The notes under the pieces are model-generated. The model saw only the letters and a program-made list of their open reading frames with translations, did no database searches and was not told where the DNA came from. From Dermacentor variabilis (lineage: Eukaryota > Arthropoda > Arachnida > Ixodida > Ixodidae), in NCBI RefSeq assembly GCF_050947875.1, contig NC_134572.1:130422605-130486604 (forward strand): a stretch of 64,000 nucleotides of DNA, given 5' to 3'. A program made the translations under genes and the position numbers. Positions 45,195-57,851 of the stretch are shown here, piece by piece (positions within the stretch are counted from its first letter, which is position 1; the number at the start of each line of letters is the position of its first letter).

Positions 45195-45690
45195 GGAAGG
45201 AAAACATGTGGTGAGAGGCAGAGAGGTTAACCACACGAAGTGCCCGCTTGGCTACTCCGCACAGGGGGATGGAGTAAGGGGAGAAATATTAAAAAACAAG
45301 AAAAGATTGAAGAAAAAAGGAATTCGCATAAGTTAGCACATTCTATAGTTTTTCAATGAGTCATGTTTCCTTTAAAATGCACACTAGCGCTTTTAAAGCA
45401 GTTAGTGCCGTCGTCGGCTGGGACACGGGTCCATGAATTCAGCCTCCAGTAAGCGGTTGGTAGTCAATCTTGTCGAGCGTGGTGCTGAGGACCTTTCTTT
45501 TTGCACTGAAACGACGACAATCACACCGGAGGTGCGCTGTCACCTGTTTGCACCCGCAAACTTCACAGTCTGGACTTGCGGTCATTCCCATGAGGTAAGA
45601 GTACGCATTGGTAAAAGCTGCTCCAAGCCATAGGCGCCAGATGAGAGTGACCTCCCATCGTGGTAGCCAGTGCATTTGTTAGAGTGAGTA
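45195..45690 (-). pseudogene. RNase H LINE, 5'-truncated copy, minus strand
   Basis: ORF 45439-45675 reads LIWRLWLGAAFTNAYSYLMG and a cysteine cluster CEVCGCKQVTAHLRCDC, matching the C-terminus of the LINE at 50476-51306. It is followed at 45195-45290 by the family 3' UTR (TGCGGAGTAGCCAAGCGGGC, then GGTTAACCTCTCTGCC). One coherent 5'-truncated insertion of about 500 bp. Confidence 0.8.
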
Positions 45691-45953
45691 GGATAACCGG
45701 CTACAAGAAAGATGCCACCTACGGAGTAGCGGTAACGCAGTGCGATAAAAAAATGGGTAGGGGGAGGCGGTACATATGAGAGTGTCATAAACCTTCAAGA
45801 TTTAAACAGCAAAACACAGTACCGTAAATAAAAAAATGTAGAATTGCAAGAACATGAATAATGGCACTGTAAACAACTTTAGTGGGGCACTCCCATTTTC
45901 AAAAAAAAACTTCAAAAGTTGGGTAAGATGTCCATGTTCTGGACGCTTAGATT

Positions 45954-46187
45954 AGATTATGGCGGCTTTACAGGCCAAAACTTCGGTCTGATTATGAGGC
46001 ACACCGAAGTTGGGGACTCCGGAATATTTTGGACCACCTGGGGCTCCTTAACGCGCACCTAAATTTAAGTACACGGGCGTTTTCGCGTTTGGCCCCTACT
46101 GAAATGCTGCCGCCATGGCCGGGATTCGATCTTGTGACCTCGTGCTTACCAGCCCAACATCATAGCTACTAAACAATCATATCGGGT
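45954..46187 (-). repeat. Ruka-like SINE copy
   Basis: On the minus strand, the head GGGCTGGTAAGCACGAGG and AAGATCGAATCCCGGCC is followed by the common body (antisense CACCTGGGGCTCC) and an end near AAAGCCGCC. It is diverged from the copy at 23819. Confidence 0.75.
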
Positions 46188-46289
46188 ATTTTCTGAACGC
46201 CTAAAGCATATGCACGAAAATATTGTTGTTTTCACTCCAACGATCCTCCATTTAGACGCCACATTTCTGCAATGCATAGGATAGCAAAC

Positions 46290-46345
46290 CGAACGCGCCC
46301 CTGGTTAAGCTGCTTGGCTTTCCTTCCTTTCCTCCTCCTCAAGAC
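46290..46345 (+). repeat. LINE 3' tail fragment
   Basis: GCGCCCCTGGTTAAGCTGC then TTGGCTTTCCTTCC resembles the end of the RNase H LINE 3' UTR. It is short and uncertain. Confidence 0.4.
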
Positions 46346-48571
46346 AGATAAGTTATCGAGGCGGAGATGTCCACAGATAAGCTATCGTTAAGGCGTGTTT
46401 GATGCGGACGTGACGTGAAAACGCCAGTACGTCATCCTCTGTTTACATCATGTCAACTCACGCCCCCTAACAGGCACCTTCGCAAAGATATAGTCGAACC
46501 ATGCGCTATGTTTGAGCGGATACACTTCTCGTCTACTGCAACTCAACAAGTGACGGGATTCTTGTTCACAAGCACAAGGGCCCGAGTGGGAAAAGGAGGG
46601 TGGGGAGGGACGGCGTAAGGGACAGGGTAAGGCATCCAGTTCTTTCTCACATTTATGGACTGCGATATGGGAGGGCAGCAACGACAGTAAAAACACGGAG
46701 GCGCGAAACTAGCGCGAAACTAACGCGAAAGACAGAATGAAGGAAAAGACATTAGAGCGTACACTGTCTTTGCTTGTGTTCTCTTTTCGAAGTGAGGAAG
46801 GACGGAAAACATGACGAGGGATCTCGACCGTCCGCACGAACGTGGCGAGTAAGCGCATCTTCCACGTTTTGTTTACTTATGCAGTGCGTAAGCAAACATC
46901 ATTACAGCACAGTGCGTTAGCACGCAGTCACATTTCGTGAGTTTTGCTAGCTCTTTGCCCATTAGACCCGTTTTCAAAGCTATTCCACGTATCTTACGGT
47001 TAAACTAGCCTCGGAAAATCATTCTAAAAGCCTCGTCGCGTTGCATGCGTGTCAGCGGGTCTCTCGGCGGCGACGGTGTCCTCGTTGTTTTAATGGTTCG
47101 CTAAGCGGAGCAAAAAAAAAAAAAAATAAGTAATGGCCATAAACACATACTGGCTGCGTGGTCTGGTGCGCGCTGAAAGGCGAGGAAGCGTAATGGTCAC
47201 TCGCCCATTACTTCTACACCTTCATGTAGCCAAGGACGGAGAAGGAAAGAAAAAAAAAAGAACGATGACTGACTGCCAACCTCTTTGGAAATGGGCGTTG
47301 GTCTCAGAGCTTCAAAATCTCTTTCGTTACGCTTTTCCCCCAGCGAATACGTCCTTAGAAAAACTCATGGAAACTTTAGTTGGTGCCGGCGTAAAGGTCA
47401 AACAGGTAGCGTTAGATTTGTTATAGTAAGTACACACTTTTGATTCAATAAAAATAGCAGGGGAATGTTTTCGCAGAGTATGCGGTACACACAGAAGGCG
47501 TATTGTCTTCACACCTAGAGCCCTTGCAGCACGTGCTAAAATAATTTTAAGATATTTACTTGTCTACTCTGGCTGTTTTCAAACTTTGCACAGCTGCTGG
47601 ATAGCAAAAGAAAAAAAAACCTAGCTTGAAGACCTCGGTGTGCTCTCGTTTGGGAGCTCAATCAAAGTCGTAGAAGAAAGGTAATCATCTGCCGCTATGT
47701 TGTCAAGGCGCAACAGTTTCTCACGTTATTGTAAGCGCAGAAAGTACAGAGGCAAGAAGCAAGTAATGCTTTTGAATCAGAAATGGTGCTGCTGTAACCG
47801 TTTTAAGTTGTCGTGTTGCGGTGCCACGTTGCTTTCGGCTGCGGTCTAATCAGTGTGGGTGAAAGCAAAAGTAAGTGATCACGTGAACCTGTGGCTGCAG
47901 CTGCACCATTTCATGTATGTCATTGCTTCTGTTCCTACTGTGGACGCCATGTATGCGAGCGTTCTTCTAACTTTTAGGGTTACTTGTAGCCCCGAGGTGG
48001 GCAAGTGCCTTGTTTATTTCTTTTCTCCCTCACCTACGCCATGCAAGTCGCGTCCTTACTTAGCGCCAAACTAAGCGAATAATTTTCTCCCGGCCTCCCT
48101 CAAGCTCAGCCTCAGTGAGTAAATCTTCTCCCACCTTTTCTCACCGTCAGCAAGATAGAATGTGTCGTCCGTCCTCACTATCATTGTTGCTTGAATCGCA
48201 AACATATCAAATTCCAAAGTTATAGGGAATCTCAAATAACCTCCGAATCAGCCATTTGTTTCGTGCTAAGGCTTTCGTCGTTGGTGTTTCCGAGGAAAAA
48301 CAAAAACGCGCGAAACATCCAAAATACATGTAGTAATTCGACATGTTCCAAAGCAGACTGCTGCTCACCAACATAGCTATGCAATTAATTCCAATAAAGG
48401 ACTGGAAGCTCACTGTCGCAGCAAAACATAACTGTTCGGAGAAAATGCAACAAATTAAGGGTGTTATTTTTTACACCGTGATGAATTCCGGCCAGTTTCA
48501 CGTAGAAAAGCGAAGCTCAGCAGCAGAAGAGAGCAACTGTCAAGCCCTCAGTGGGGTCCAGTAGTCAGAGA

Positions 48572-48603
<32 letters not shown>

Positions 48604-50140
48604 AAACTTATTGAAAGTCCTTGCTGGAGTCAGGTGACTGCTTGCGACTCATCGGTCGCTGAGCATCAGGCCACAATCTCGGTCATGGCTTGATGAAAAA
48701 AAATACAAGTACTATGTAAATAACATTATCGCTTTCTCTCTCGGCTATTTATGGTTGGTTAGAAGCACAAAGTGTGTGCTTCTATTATACGTGTTGAAAT
48801 GCGTTATAATTATTTATTCCACCACTTATTATTATCTTTTTTTGACTACGGAAAAGGAAGAAAGCAAATGAGCTTTGTGGAAGCCTTTAAGGAGGAGGAA
48901 GAATCATGAAAGTGAAAATTGGCGATCGGCCAGGCTATAGGTGGGATGGATGACAATATTTGATTTTTTCATTTCTGGCTCTCCACAGCAAAGTCTTTAG
49001 AACAGAACAATGGTGCTATATTTGTTAAACCATGAGCACCATTCATGTGCCTCTCTTTTTACAAGGAATCTTTCTTTGCCTATGGTGCTATTTCGCCTTG
49101 GTTGGCTGGTCTGTCGGTCAGTCGGTCGATGGTCGGGTTCTCACCGAGTAGATTCGCATTCACTTAAAAAATAAAGGAAGCGCGTCTAGTGGCGGTATAC
49201 GAACCCTAGGCCTCTAAGCGCCGCATCCCGGTGCTCTGACTATTATGCCACATTCTTGTTTCTTTATTTTTCCTTACATGGTATTTTTTATGAACGTAAA
49301 ATGTAGTTGCGTAGGTTTTTACACAGCGGCCAAAACACTCTTATCCGCGCCAGCAAGCACAAAACAAACCATTCACAGTACAATTATTACAGTAAACAGT
49401 TCTCTGAAATGGAGGCGAAAGGATGTACGGCATCAACAACGGCTACCAGTCTTGTCGGAAGTCTCTTTAATCATAAAAGTCTTTCAGTTGTGGAATCATG
49501 TAGTGCTTCAGTTAGATTATTCAGAGTGGCGGACATCTCTAGCACCCGAAATCAAAACACCTTTCTTAATTACCTCCCAACCAAGCACTTTCTCGTCACG
49601 AACGACATGCGCATGTCGGCGTGACGTGGCATTCTCGACAGCAAATAGTGAGCTCAGCGTGTAACTAAAGAAAACAAAACAAAGAATCATTATTGCTATT
49701 GCATCGGGTCAAGACAAGGTCCAAAGAGTGCAGAAAACGTTTTAGAATTTATTGCGCCCTTCGGCTCCTAGCGACTGTATATACCACGACCGCTTGGTGA
49801 AAACTTGTGAGTTTTGATCGAGCGGCCGTGGTATTGCAATGAAGCCGCGGCGCTTCTAATATTAAAGAAAAAAAATATAGCGGCGTTATCCTTGTCTAGA
49901 GGGTTTTGCGAAGGTGTTAGCAAAATGGTACTGCCATTTGTAACCTACACTATTACACCACAGATCAAAATAGGTTCAATTACATTAAACAAAAAAAATA
50001 TACCGTAGGAACGCATTCAGCACTGCATACGTCGTATATAAGATTGCGTGCAAATTGAGATAACGCATTAGAGTAATATGACTGTCAAATACGACAGAGT
50101 ACGTGCGCCTACAAGTAAAAAAAGAGATAGTTTTAATAAA
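46345..50140. other. Anonymous DNA
   Basis: It contains a (GA)n tract at 48564-48603, a tRNA-like B-box segment on the minus strand near 49190-49205 (GGGTTCGTATACC, possible SINE remnant), and a small inverted repeat around 49790-49834 (TACCACGACCGC / GCGGCCGTGGTA). ORFs are short and unrecognised. Confidence 0.35.
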
Positions 50141-50361
50141 TTTGTACATTAAACTAGGTGGCTAGGTGACCGCAGAAGCTGAGTCCGCTGAGTGACGCAA
50201 TCCCAAGGAGGCGTATAATTATCACGTGGGTGGCGACAGTCGCAGCCTGCGCGAGCAGCATGGTCATAGCATTTCTTGTTCGATTTGACGGCCGTCTGCT
50301 TGACTCTTCCTCTAACAAAGTTATCTAACTTGGTCCGTTGAACACTTTGCCGCTGATGTAA

Positions 50362-51511
50362 CTGTCGTCGCCTGTCCTCAAACAACTGTCTCTGCTTCTT
50401 CTGCACGAGAGGTACGCGGACAGTGAACACATTTATACTGATGGTTCCACAAACATCCAGTGTTCGTCCGGTGCTGTGGTTGTCCCAGCAAAAGCTATTA
50501 CCATCAGCTTTAGGACTGACCACCCGACAACATCGACATCTGCTGAACTAGCTGCTCTTCGCGCTGCACTCCGTTTCGTCAGTCGGGAGCCACCTCGACA
50601 ATGGTCCATCTTCAGCGACTCAAAGGCAGCCCTACAATCTGTACTATCAGCTCTGCGTCGCGGGCCATTCGAACAGCTCGTATTCGATATTAGATGCCTA
50701 CTCCATACATCACAGGAGAAAGGGCACCACGTGACGTTTCAGTGGCTGCCAAGTCACTGCGGCGTCACTGGAAACGAAGACGCCGATAATGCAGCTCGGG
50801 CAGCTCTTGAAGACGCACAAGAAGAGGCCATACCGCTTTCACGATCCGACGCAGCTAGCAGACTTCGAGTGCTTGCACAGGAGATGACGCTCTCTTCATG
50901 GTGCACACCAAACAGCCAGACCAACCAGAGCAACCGTCAATACCACCTGCCCTCTTTGATGCATCTCTATATGCCAACTGGACTCCGCCGAAGCGAGGCG
51001 ACTCTGCTTTATCGCTTATGGTTAGGGGTGGCTTTCACGAAATCTTACTCATTCCGCATTGGAATGGCCGACAACGCTCTCTGCAATGCCTGTCTTTGCG
51101 AGGAGACGCTGCAACACATTCTGTGCGACTGTCCTGAATATAATGTTCAGCGACAGTCCCTGGCATCCGTTCTCGCGCACCTTGACACTAGACCATTGTC
51201 CCTCGACACGATTTTCACATGCCGCCGACAGAAGACATCGCAGGTGAAGGCGACGAAGGGACTACTTCAGTTTTTGAAAGAGACGGGATTGGACAAGCGG
51301 CTCTGACAGTGTTATCACGTACAATGGCATATTGATAGACTCTACCGGACGATGTTTGTGTGCTGTGCTATGTGCTCTCTCTCTCTCTCTCCCCCTTCCC
51401 CATCTTTCATCGCACCCATCCCTCTCCCATGTGTAGGGTAGCAAGCCGGTTACGCTAAACTGGTTAACCTCCCTGCCTTTCCTTCTCTACTTTTTCCTTC
51501 CTTCCTTCCTT
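50362..51511 (+). pseudogene. RNase H LINE ORF2 C-terminal half and 3' UTR
   Basis: The open frame runs from after a TAA at 50359 to the stop at 51304-51306. It encodes a complete-looking RNase H domain: D in YTDGS, E in TSAELAAL, D in FSDSKAAL, H in WLPSHCGV and D in NEDADNAA. After it comes a C-terminal region with LYRLWLGVAF and a cysteine-histidine motif CNACLCEETLQHILCDC. Then follow the 3' UTR, a (CT)n run, TAGGGTAGCAAGCCGG and TGGTTAACCTCCCTGCC, and a CTTCC tail. RNase H downstream of RT is typical of I, LOA, R1 and Tad-group LINEs. The RT is absent, so it is a 5'-truncated but well-preserved copy and the reference copy of this family here. Confidence 0.88.
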
Positions 51512-51519
51512 GCCGCTGA

Positions 51520-52255
51520 TGCAGTGATTTCTCACGATGAATCCGCGGCATATTGTCACGAAACGTCACCGAACCACATGTGCTAAAAAATAAGAGCCCG
51601 TATTACCACAGAAAAAAAATATCTTATTCTAGAATTGTTGGCAAGAAAATTTTAGCCAATTCCGATGCTGGACATATAATTAGCCAAGGCGACTGGCCAA
51701 TACTAAATAGCAGTTACGACGAAGAGCCTTTACGAATTCGGCGCAGGGGCGCCATTTACTAAGCACACTTACGAACAAATTTTGTCGTAAGAAAAATCTT
51801 ACGAAAAAAACGTATTCACAAAGTTAAAACAGGTAAGATCAGCAAGCGTGCGATGCCCGCTGCTGTAAAGACGAGCGCTGTAGCCGAAAAAATCCGTATA
51901 TGCATGGATGGAACAGATGCGAACTTCAGTACTTCCACCAATAGTAAGCGTAGGTCTATTAACGAAACCTGAACAGTCTTTGCAGATGACGATTTAAGAA
52001 GAAATTTGGTGATAGGGGTGCAGTGAACATAATTATGCCTATCTGCTCCGCACGAGCTGACGAGGGAAAGCGCTGGAATGCGCTGTTGCGGCTGATTGTC
52101 CAGGGCCACAACTGATAGCTGAGGATGGCGCCCGCTTATATACTTGTAGCGCGCTCTGATTTGTCATATCAAGGTGCACTAAGCTGTTGGTGCGCTGCTG
52201 TGGAAGGCAGTAACATTAATGCTGTGCGGCGAACTTCTGCCTAATGTATGACAGG
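51520..52255. other. Anonymous DNA
   Basis: Only short ORFs without recognised domains were seen. Confidence 0.3.
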
Positions 52256-52257
52256 CT

Positions 52258-52284
52258 GTGTGTGTACGTGCGTGCGTGCGTGTG

Positions 52285-52347
<63 letters not shown>

Positions 52348-52348
52348 C
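52258..52348. repeat. GT then GA microsatellite
   Basis: A GT array to about 52328 passes into (GA)n. Next to it, at 52349-52425, lies a minus-strand LINE 3' tail, so the (GA)n is likely the (CT)n end of that tail. Confidence 0.9.
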
Positions 52349-52425
52349 ATGAAAAGGAAAGGCAGGGAGGTGAACCAGATATTAGTCTCCGGTGCGCTAC
52401 CCTCCACTGGGGTTGGGCTGTGTTT
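52349..52425 (-). repeat. RNase H LINE 3' tail (isolated copy), minus strand
   Basis: On the minus strand: CCAGTGGAGGGTAGCGCACC, then ATCTGGTTCACCTCCCTGCC and TTTCC. This fits the family 3' UTR. Confidence 0.6.
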
Positions 52426-52975
52426 CTGTATGCGCGCAATAGCCTGAATTTTCATACGCGTCACGACATTCTATTGGGTGTTAGCAAACAGAAATGTAGT
52501 GCCCGTTCCTGACAACCATCAATTTTGTCACTGATAAGTTTTCAGAACTTCTATCTGCTTTTTTGTAGTTTTAGCTTTCTCTTGCTGATAGGGCTGCGGA
52601 TGATTATATTTTTCCAACGCTTTAAGGCTTTAATTATTTATGCGAGATAGAACAATGAAAAAATGCCTAAACGTTCCTAATCATAAAATTTTGTCGCTGC
52701 TGCACAGTAACCTGTCGTCTTTCGCTGTCAGCCTTGCATTATATAGCTCATAGTTTCATTTCAGCACTAAGGGGTAGCGAAGTAGTGTTTGTACCAACGG
52801 TGTGCACCAACGTATGCGTTCAACAGATGGCGATCCTGTCTATACGATATGAAGCGGGACGTCAATACGATGACGTGTGTATAATAGCGAAATCATGCGA
52901 ACTGCCTTGAAGAAGATTGACGCTGTGAAATAAATACACCTCACGAACGAAGGGAATTGTTGCATGATTGTGAGC

Positions 52976-52984
52976 GCGCGCACG

Positions 52985-53053
<69 letters not shown>

Positions 53054-53119
53054 GCACACACACACACACGCACACACACACACACGCGCACACACACACA
53101 CACACACGCACACACACAC

Positions 53120-53155
<36 letters not shown>

Positions 53156-53229
53156 GCACACACACACACACACGCGCACACACACACACACACGCACACA
53201 CACACACACACGCACACACACACACACAC

Positions 53230-53261
<32 letters not shown>

Positions 53262-53404
53262 GCGCACGCACACACACACACACACACACACGCACGCACA
53301 CACACACACACGCACGCACACACGCACGCACACACACACGCACACACACACACACACACACAACCATATATACAGAGAGAGAGAGGCACACGCACACACA
53401 CACA
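52976..53404. repeat. Very long (CA)n array with CGCA interruptions
   Basis: About 430 bp of CA repeats with regularly scattered CGCACG variants. The long ORFs on both strands (His-Thr and Cys-Val repeats) are artefacts. Confidence 0.98.
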
Positions 53405-54300
53405 TGCACGCCTACAAATTTATATTTACATAACCACACTGACGACAATCACTAGACACACTTCGTTGTTGTTAACAGAGCGCGCAGCATAATGCTCATA
53501 GACGCCACTAAGTATTATTTTGCATGCAGAAAGCCAGTAACAGGCAATGGGAAGACCGGACGGCAAAGAAAAGCGACAGCAGCCAACATCCATCGTCGTC
53601 TTATGATTGGATGATGATGCTTATTTTAAACCCCAGACTAACATCAGTCCTGGGCGAAATTACGTCACTCAGGTCTTTCAGTCGCTTACTGCGATGTTTT
53701 TTTTACAGTTTCCTCGTCTTAATAAAAAAAAAAACCACCACAAGGGTTTGTGCATTCAACGAAGAAGGTAAACTTTATTAAAAAATAGGTCCGACAGTTT
53801 TGATTCTGGTGGAAATAAATTTTTCCCCTCCGGCGACAGTCTTACGGTGCTTAGCGCCTTCTGCTCAGTAGCATGTAAACATGACGCCATGAAAGAACCT
53901 GTCACAGTGGCCAGGTATCGCGAAACGAGCCACGATAAGCGTGCAACGACGTTAAGCTCGGTCACTAAAACGCGTCGTATCACCAAGATCAACATTTACG
54001 TCACTCGAATTGTGCTGTTTAGGGCGCTCTCGCGGCGGCGCACAGTTCGATCACCTTATTGAGTGCGTTTTAACAAAGCTACGACTTCTGTGTTTAATTA
54101 GCGGTGTAAGAGAATATCGTAGGGATAGTATTGAAGCATTAAAAAAAACCACGTCAAATGCCTGGTGCTTGCAGAATACGATTGATAACTCTAATTATTT
54201 CGCTTATCTGTAACTTCCATATTTACGTTCAGCGACAGCTTATGTATGCGCACCTTATCAGGCTTCGACTTTGCCTCAGTGATAGTTCCGGCTTCACATG
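53405..54300. other. Anonymous DNA
   Basis: Short ORFs only. The minus-strand ORF 53756-53995 and + ORF 53847-54062 have no recognisable domain. Confidence 0.3.
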
Positions 54301-55215
54301 TTTCGGAATAATGCTTATCGAGAAAGTGATCAGACACGGAGAAACAATCTGCCCAATTATATTCACTGCATGCTTAGAATCATTCAAGCTATTATACTGC
54401 GAACGATTAAGGGCGATGATCAACGGGGAAAATCCTCAACAACTTTCTGCTTGCCAATGACGTTCTCCTGTTCAGCAACGCTGGGGACACATTGCAACAA
54501 TTGGTTGAGGACCTAAACCGAGAAGGTGTAAGACTAGATTAAAGAATAATGCGCAGGAACAATATACAGAAGACAAAGGCAAGGTTGGATACCCTGTCAA
54601 GGGAACAAGAACTCATGATCGGCAGTCAGCCTCTGCAATGTGCACAGGAGTGAAATTATCTAGATGAATTAGTCACACGGAACCTTGATCATGGTAGACG
54701 AAAATTTACAGAAGAATGAAAATGAATCGGAGTGCATAACGGTCGGCGTTACCAAATCGTGAGCGGGAGTTCACCGCTGTCGTTGAAGAGTGCACAATGA
54801 TTTGATTCTTCAAGTACTATGATATGAGGCAGAAACGTGGAGTTTAACAATCAAGCTTGAGAATAATTTAAGGACCGCTCGAACAAGCGGTGAAACGAAA
54901 AATGTTAGGCCAAGCGCTAAGAGAGAGGAACAGAGGGGTGTGGTTCAGACAGCTAACGGCGGAAGTGGTAGTTGAATTTAAAAGGGAAAATAGGAGCTGG
55001 GTAGGCCGCGTAATCCGTAGGGCAGATAATCGATGACCCATTAGAAAGACAGAGAAGGAGCTAGGGAAAAATATGTCGCTGTCGCTGTCGAGAACGTCAG
55101 ACAATGAGGTGCTGTAATGAAATCAGGAAATCTGCAGGAGTAACTTAGAATCAGCTAGCGCAGGTCAGGGGCAACTAGAGATCGCTGGGAGAGGACTTCG
55201 TCCTACAGTGAACTT
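54300..55215 (+). pseudogene. RTE-like LINE remnant (RT palm to 3' end)
   Basis: EKVIRHGETICPIIFTACLE near 54320-54380 resembles the RT motif before the catalytic aspartates. INGENPQQL is followed after a one-base frame change by LANDVLLFSNAGDTLQQLV, with the catalytic FADD degraded to LAND. RNNIQKTKARLD, SWVGRVIRRADNR and the 3' end CTAGAGATCGCTGGGAGAGG, CTACAGTGAACTT complete the RTE pattern. Many stops and frame changes make it inactive. Part of the same family's tails appears at 25115-25165. Confidence 0.7.
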
Positions 55216-56533
55216 AAAAGTACTCTGTCGACGTTTTACAACGTGCAAAATTCGTCCGTAATTTCAACGGACGAATATGGGCGCGCAGTGATTTGCCGTA
55301 AGAATGTACCTTCAACTGCATATGTACAATGTGCGATCATGCTATCAGTTGACCGCAGTTATTTCATTTCTTGTCGTTTAATAGGAGCTTTGCTTCCTCC
55401 TCGCTCTCATACGACGCCATAACTTAAATGCGCCGGCACTTTGGTTCCACCCTGATCTCAGCGTAAGAACGTTTTGGCTAAGATATTGCGCACGAACAGC
55501 GCAGCATAGTGAATTCCGCGCCAGGTTCTTCCATCCGGCTTAAGAATTAGCAATCAAAACAAACTATTACGTTTCTCCATGCCCCAAGGGATCAGAGTCA
55601 ATTGCGAAAAGGGAGTGTAGCAGCAGACGTGCGGCGCAGCATGCTTGGCGCAGCCATGGCGCGCCATCGCGTAAACTACGTTCCAGTATGGTTCGAAAGT
55701 CTGCAGGACACTTAGCTGGAAAAGCTACACTAACGTAAAAGAATATCTCCGAGGCCCCCTCTAGATATTGCCACGGGGCAGATGTAGCGAAACGTAGGTG
55801 TATTTACAAGAATATGTGAGTTGCAGCAACAATGCATGCACGAGATGGCTGCCCGAACCAGCCGCACGCTCTTCTCGACAAAGGGTCGTCTTTGTTCGAA
55901 GTCATACTTTGCTGCACTGCCCCGTGACAATATAAATGTGCTTTCGTGCCGTCGGTGAAGCAAGCAGTGAATACAAAGACGACAATTATGCCGCGAGCTG
56001 TTTTTATTGTCTCAGTAATGCGCTAATGTCGGTTTTATAGCTAGTCACAAATATAGCTTATCGAGCTTGCAAAGCATCCGTTCCTATAACCTGATTCCGT
56101 TTCAATTTCCCTATGAATACTTCGGCTCCTAACTGAACCTGATGGCAAACGTTGTGCAGCGACTTTCCCGACTGCTTAACTGAGGCCCTCCAATCCCCTT
56201 CTACAGCTCCCCTATTCCTCACCGTTGTTCGCCTTACCGCATCGCAGCTAAACGTAACCACCACCGATGTTCGCGAACGCTCATGGCCGGAAGGACATTA
56301 CCCGCGCCAGCGCTGGCAGACCGCCGTAATCTCGTTTGCGCAAATTACTAAGGTACGAGAAGCCTGAGCAAACTCAATTTGCACTCGTCAGACGCCCACT
56401 TTGGCAGGCTGGTAGGCGGGTGTTCGCGCTCGCGCGCACGCACGCGCATGGTTTTCCCGCTGTCGCATCTCCGCCTCAGCGCGTTGCTACAATGCCAGCT
56501 TCAAGGCGAGTGAGGAGGCGGGCAAGGAGTTGC

Positions 56534-56536
<3 letters not shown>
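55216..56536. other. Anonymous DNA
   Basis: Short ORFs and no recognised domain. At 55250-55275 there is a small inverted repeat (AATTCGTCCGT / ACGGACGAAT). Confidence 0.3.

Positions 56537-56620
<84 letters not shown>
56537..56620. repeat. (TA)n microsatellite, about 42 units
   Basis: A pure AT array that may extrude as a cruciform. The YIYI ORFs on both strands are artefacts. Confidence 0.98.
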
Positions 56621-56623
<3 letters not shown>

Positions 56624-57466
56624 TGTACGCGCTGTGGGAATTGAAGTTACGCGAAGGGTTTTGTTTTGCATCGGGTCGGCAAAGGGTTACAAAGCAGACC
56701 AGCATGTTTGTGTTAGATGAGCAGTAGTGTGTGTGACGCCAGCGTGTGCCAGACAAGAGCAGCGAGAGGACGATGACGGGGACGACATTCCGATTGATGG
56801 GTTCTACAAAAGTACACGCCGGGCGTAAGCGAGAGACAAACGGTGTCTGATACGCTAGCTGCGACTATAAAATCGCATGCACCTAGGTCTATGTCTTGCG
56901 TTGCGCTGTATGGTAAAACGACGATGGCATTTGTACTCGGGCGAAGAAACGTTCAAACCTGTTCAACTAGGGCTCATCACGATTGTAGGACGATGTCGCA
57001 ATGCTTAGCGTTATCTGTTGCGAGGGAAGCACGGGGGAAATTCGAGTGATCGCGAAGGTGGTGCAATTCTAACACAGAGTCTCGAAGCTCTGACTGCCAC
57101 GAGCGAGAAATAAGAGACATTGGCCCAGGACCCGCGCAGCAACCATCTCAACGAAGCTGGTTGACTTTGGCAAGAGAGAAGAATGCCAGTGAAAAAAGGG
57201 CAAGCAGAAAAAAAGACTGTTAATGCGTAAGCTTTCTTTCGCGAGTATCTCAGCCCATAACGCGAAAAGTGTAATGCCTTGTATCTGCACAAAAAGGTGC
57301 AGTTTGTGAATTTAAGATATCTAATCGCTATAATAGTGTAAATTTAGATGACTGGAAGCTTTGTAGGTGATACTGAACAATTGAAACCAAAAGAAAACTT
57401 GATCAGAGAGAATTTCCATAGATACATAGGGCTCCACAAATATGCATGTGGAAGCCTATAACAGGG

Positions 57467-57685
57467 GTCGGCCAACTGTAGCTTGGGGTAGGGCCAACTT
57501 GAAATTTGAGTGTGGGCCAACTTTAATTTTGAAGTGGCCAACTTGAATTTGGGAGTGGCCCGACTTAATTTTTGGGGCGGGCGAACTTAATTTTCGGGGT
57601 GGGCCAATTTGAACTTTGGGGGCTGGACAACCGAAATTTTAGGGTGGGTCAACTTGAACTTTGGAGGCTGTGCCAACTTGAAAGT
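57467..57685. repeat. 21-24 bp minisatellite, about 10 degenerate units
   Basis: Successive units follow the consensus GGGTGGGCCAACTTGAATTT plus a few T and G, with lengths between 21 and 24 bp. One + frame stays partly open (57572-57811) because of the repeat. It lies just 5' to a LINE fragment and a SINE. Confidence 0.85.
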
Positions 57686-57714
57686 TTGTGGTACGTAAAC
57701 ATACATCGGGGATT

Positions 57715-57850
57715 GGCTTACGCATGCTTATACAACTCCATGGAGCTTCTGCGCACATCTTGTTTCATGGGGCGTCCGATATGTAATATGCGCAAAGGAA
57801 GAAACTATTGAACACTTGTTCCTTGACTGTGGAGACATTGTTCACCACTC
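57715..57850 (+). pseudogene. LINE C-terminal zinc-knuckle-like fragment
   Basis: The frame reads VICAKEETIEHLFLDCGD, resembling the C-terminal C-x-H-x-C motif of RNase H-type LINEs (compare CLCEETLQHILCDC at 50476-51306). It is cut off at its 3' side by the SINE starting at about 57852. Short and tentative. Confidence 0.35.
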
Positions 57851-57851
57851 G

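Noticed and set aside
50149..50523. 124-codon minus ORF upstream of the LINE
   Set aside because: It overlaps the start of the RNase H reading on the opposite strand and shows no recognisable domain.
52840..53455. Three overlapping 150-200 codon Cys/Val or His/Thr ORFs
   Set aside because: Artefacts of the CA microsatellite.
56487..56756. YIYI-repeat ORFs on both strands
   Set aside because: Translation of the (TA)n array.
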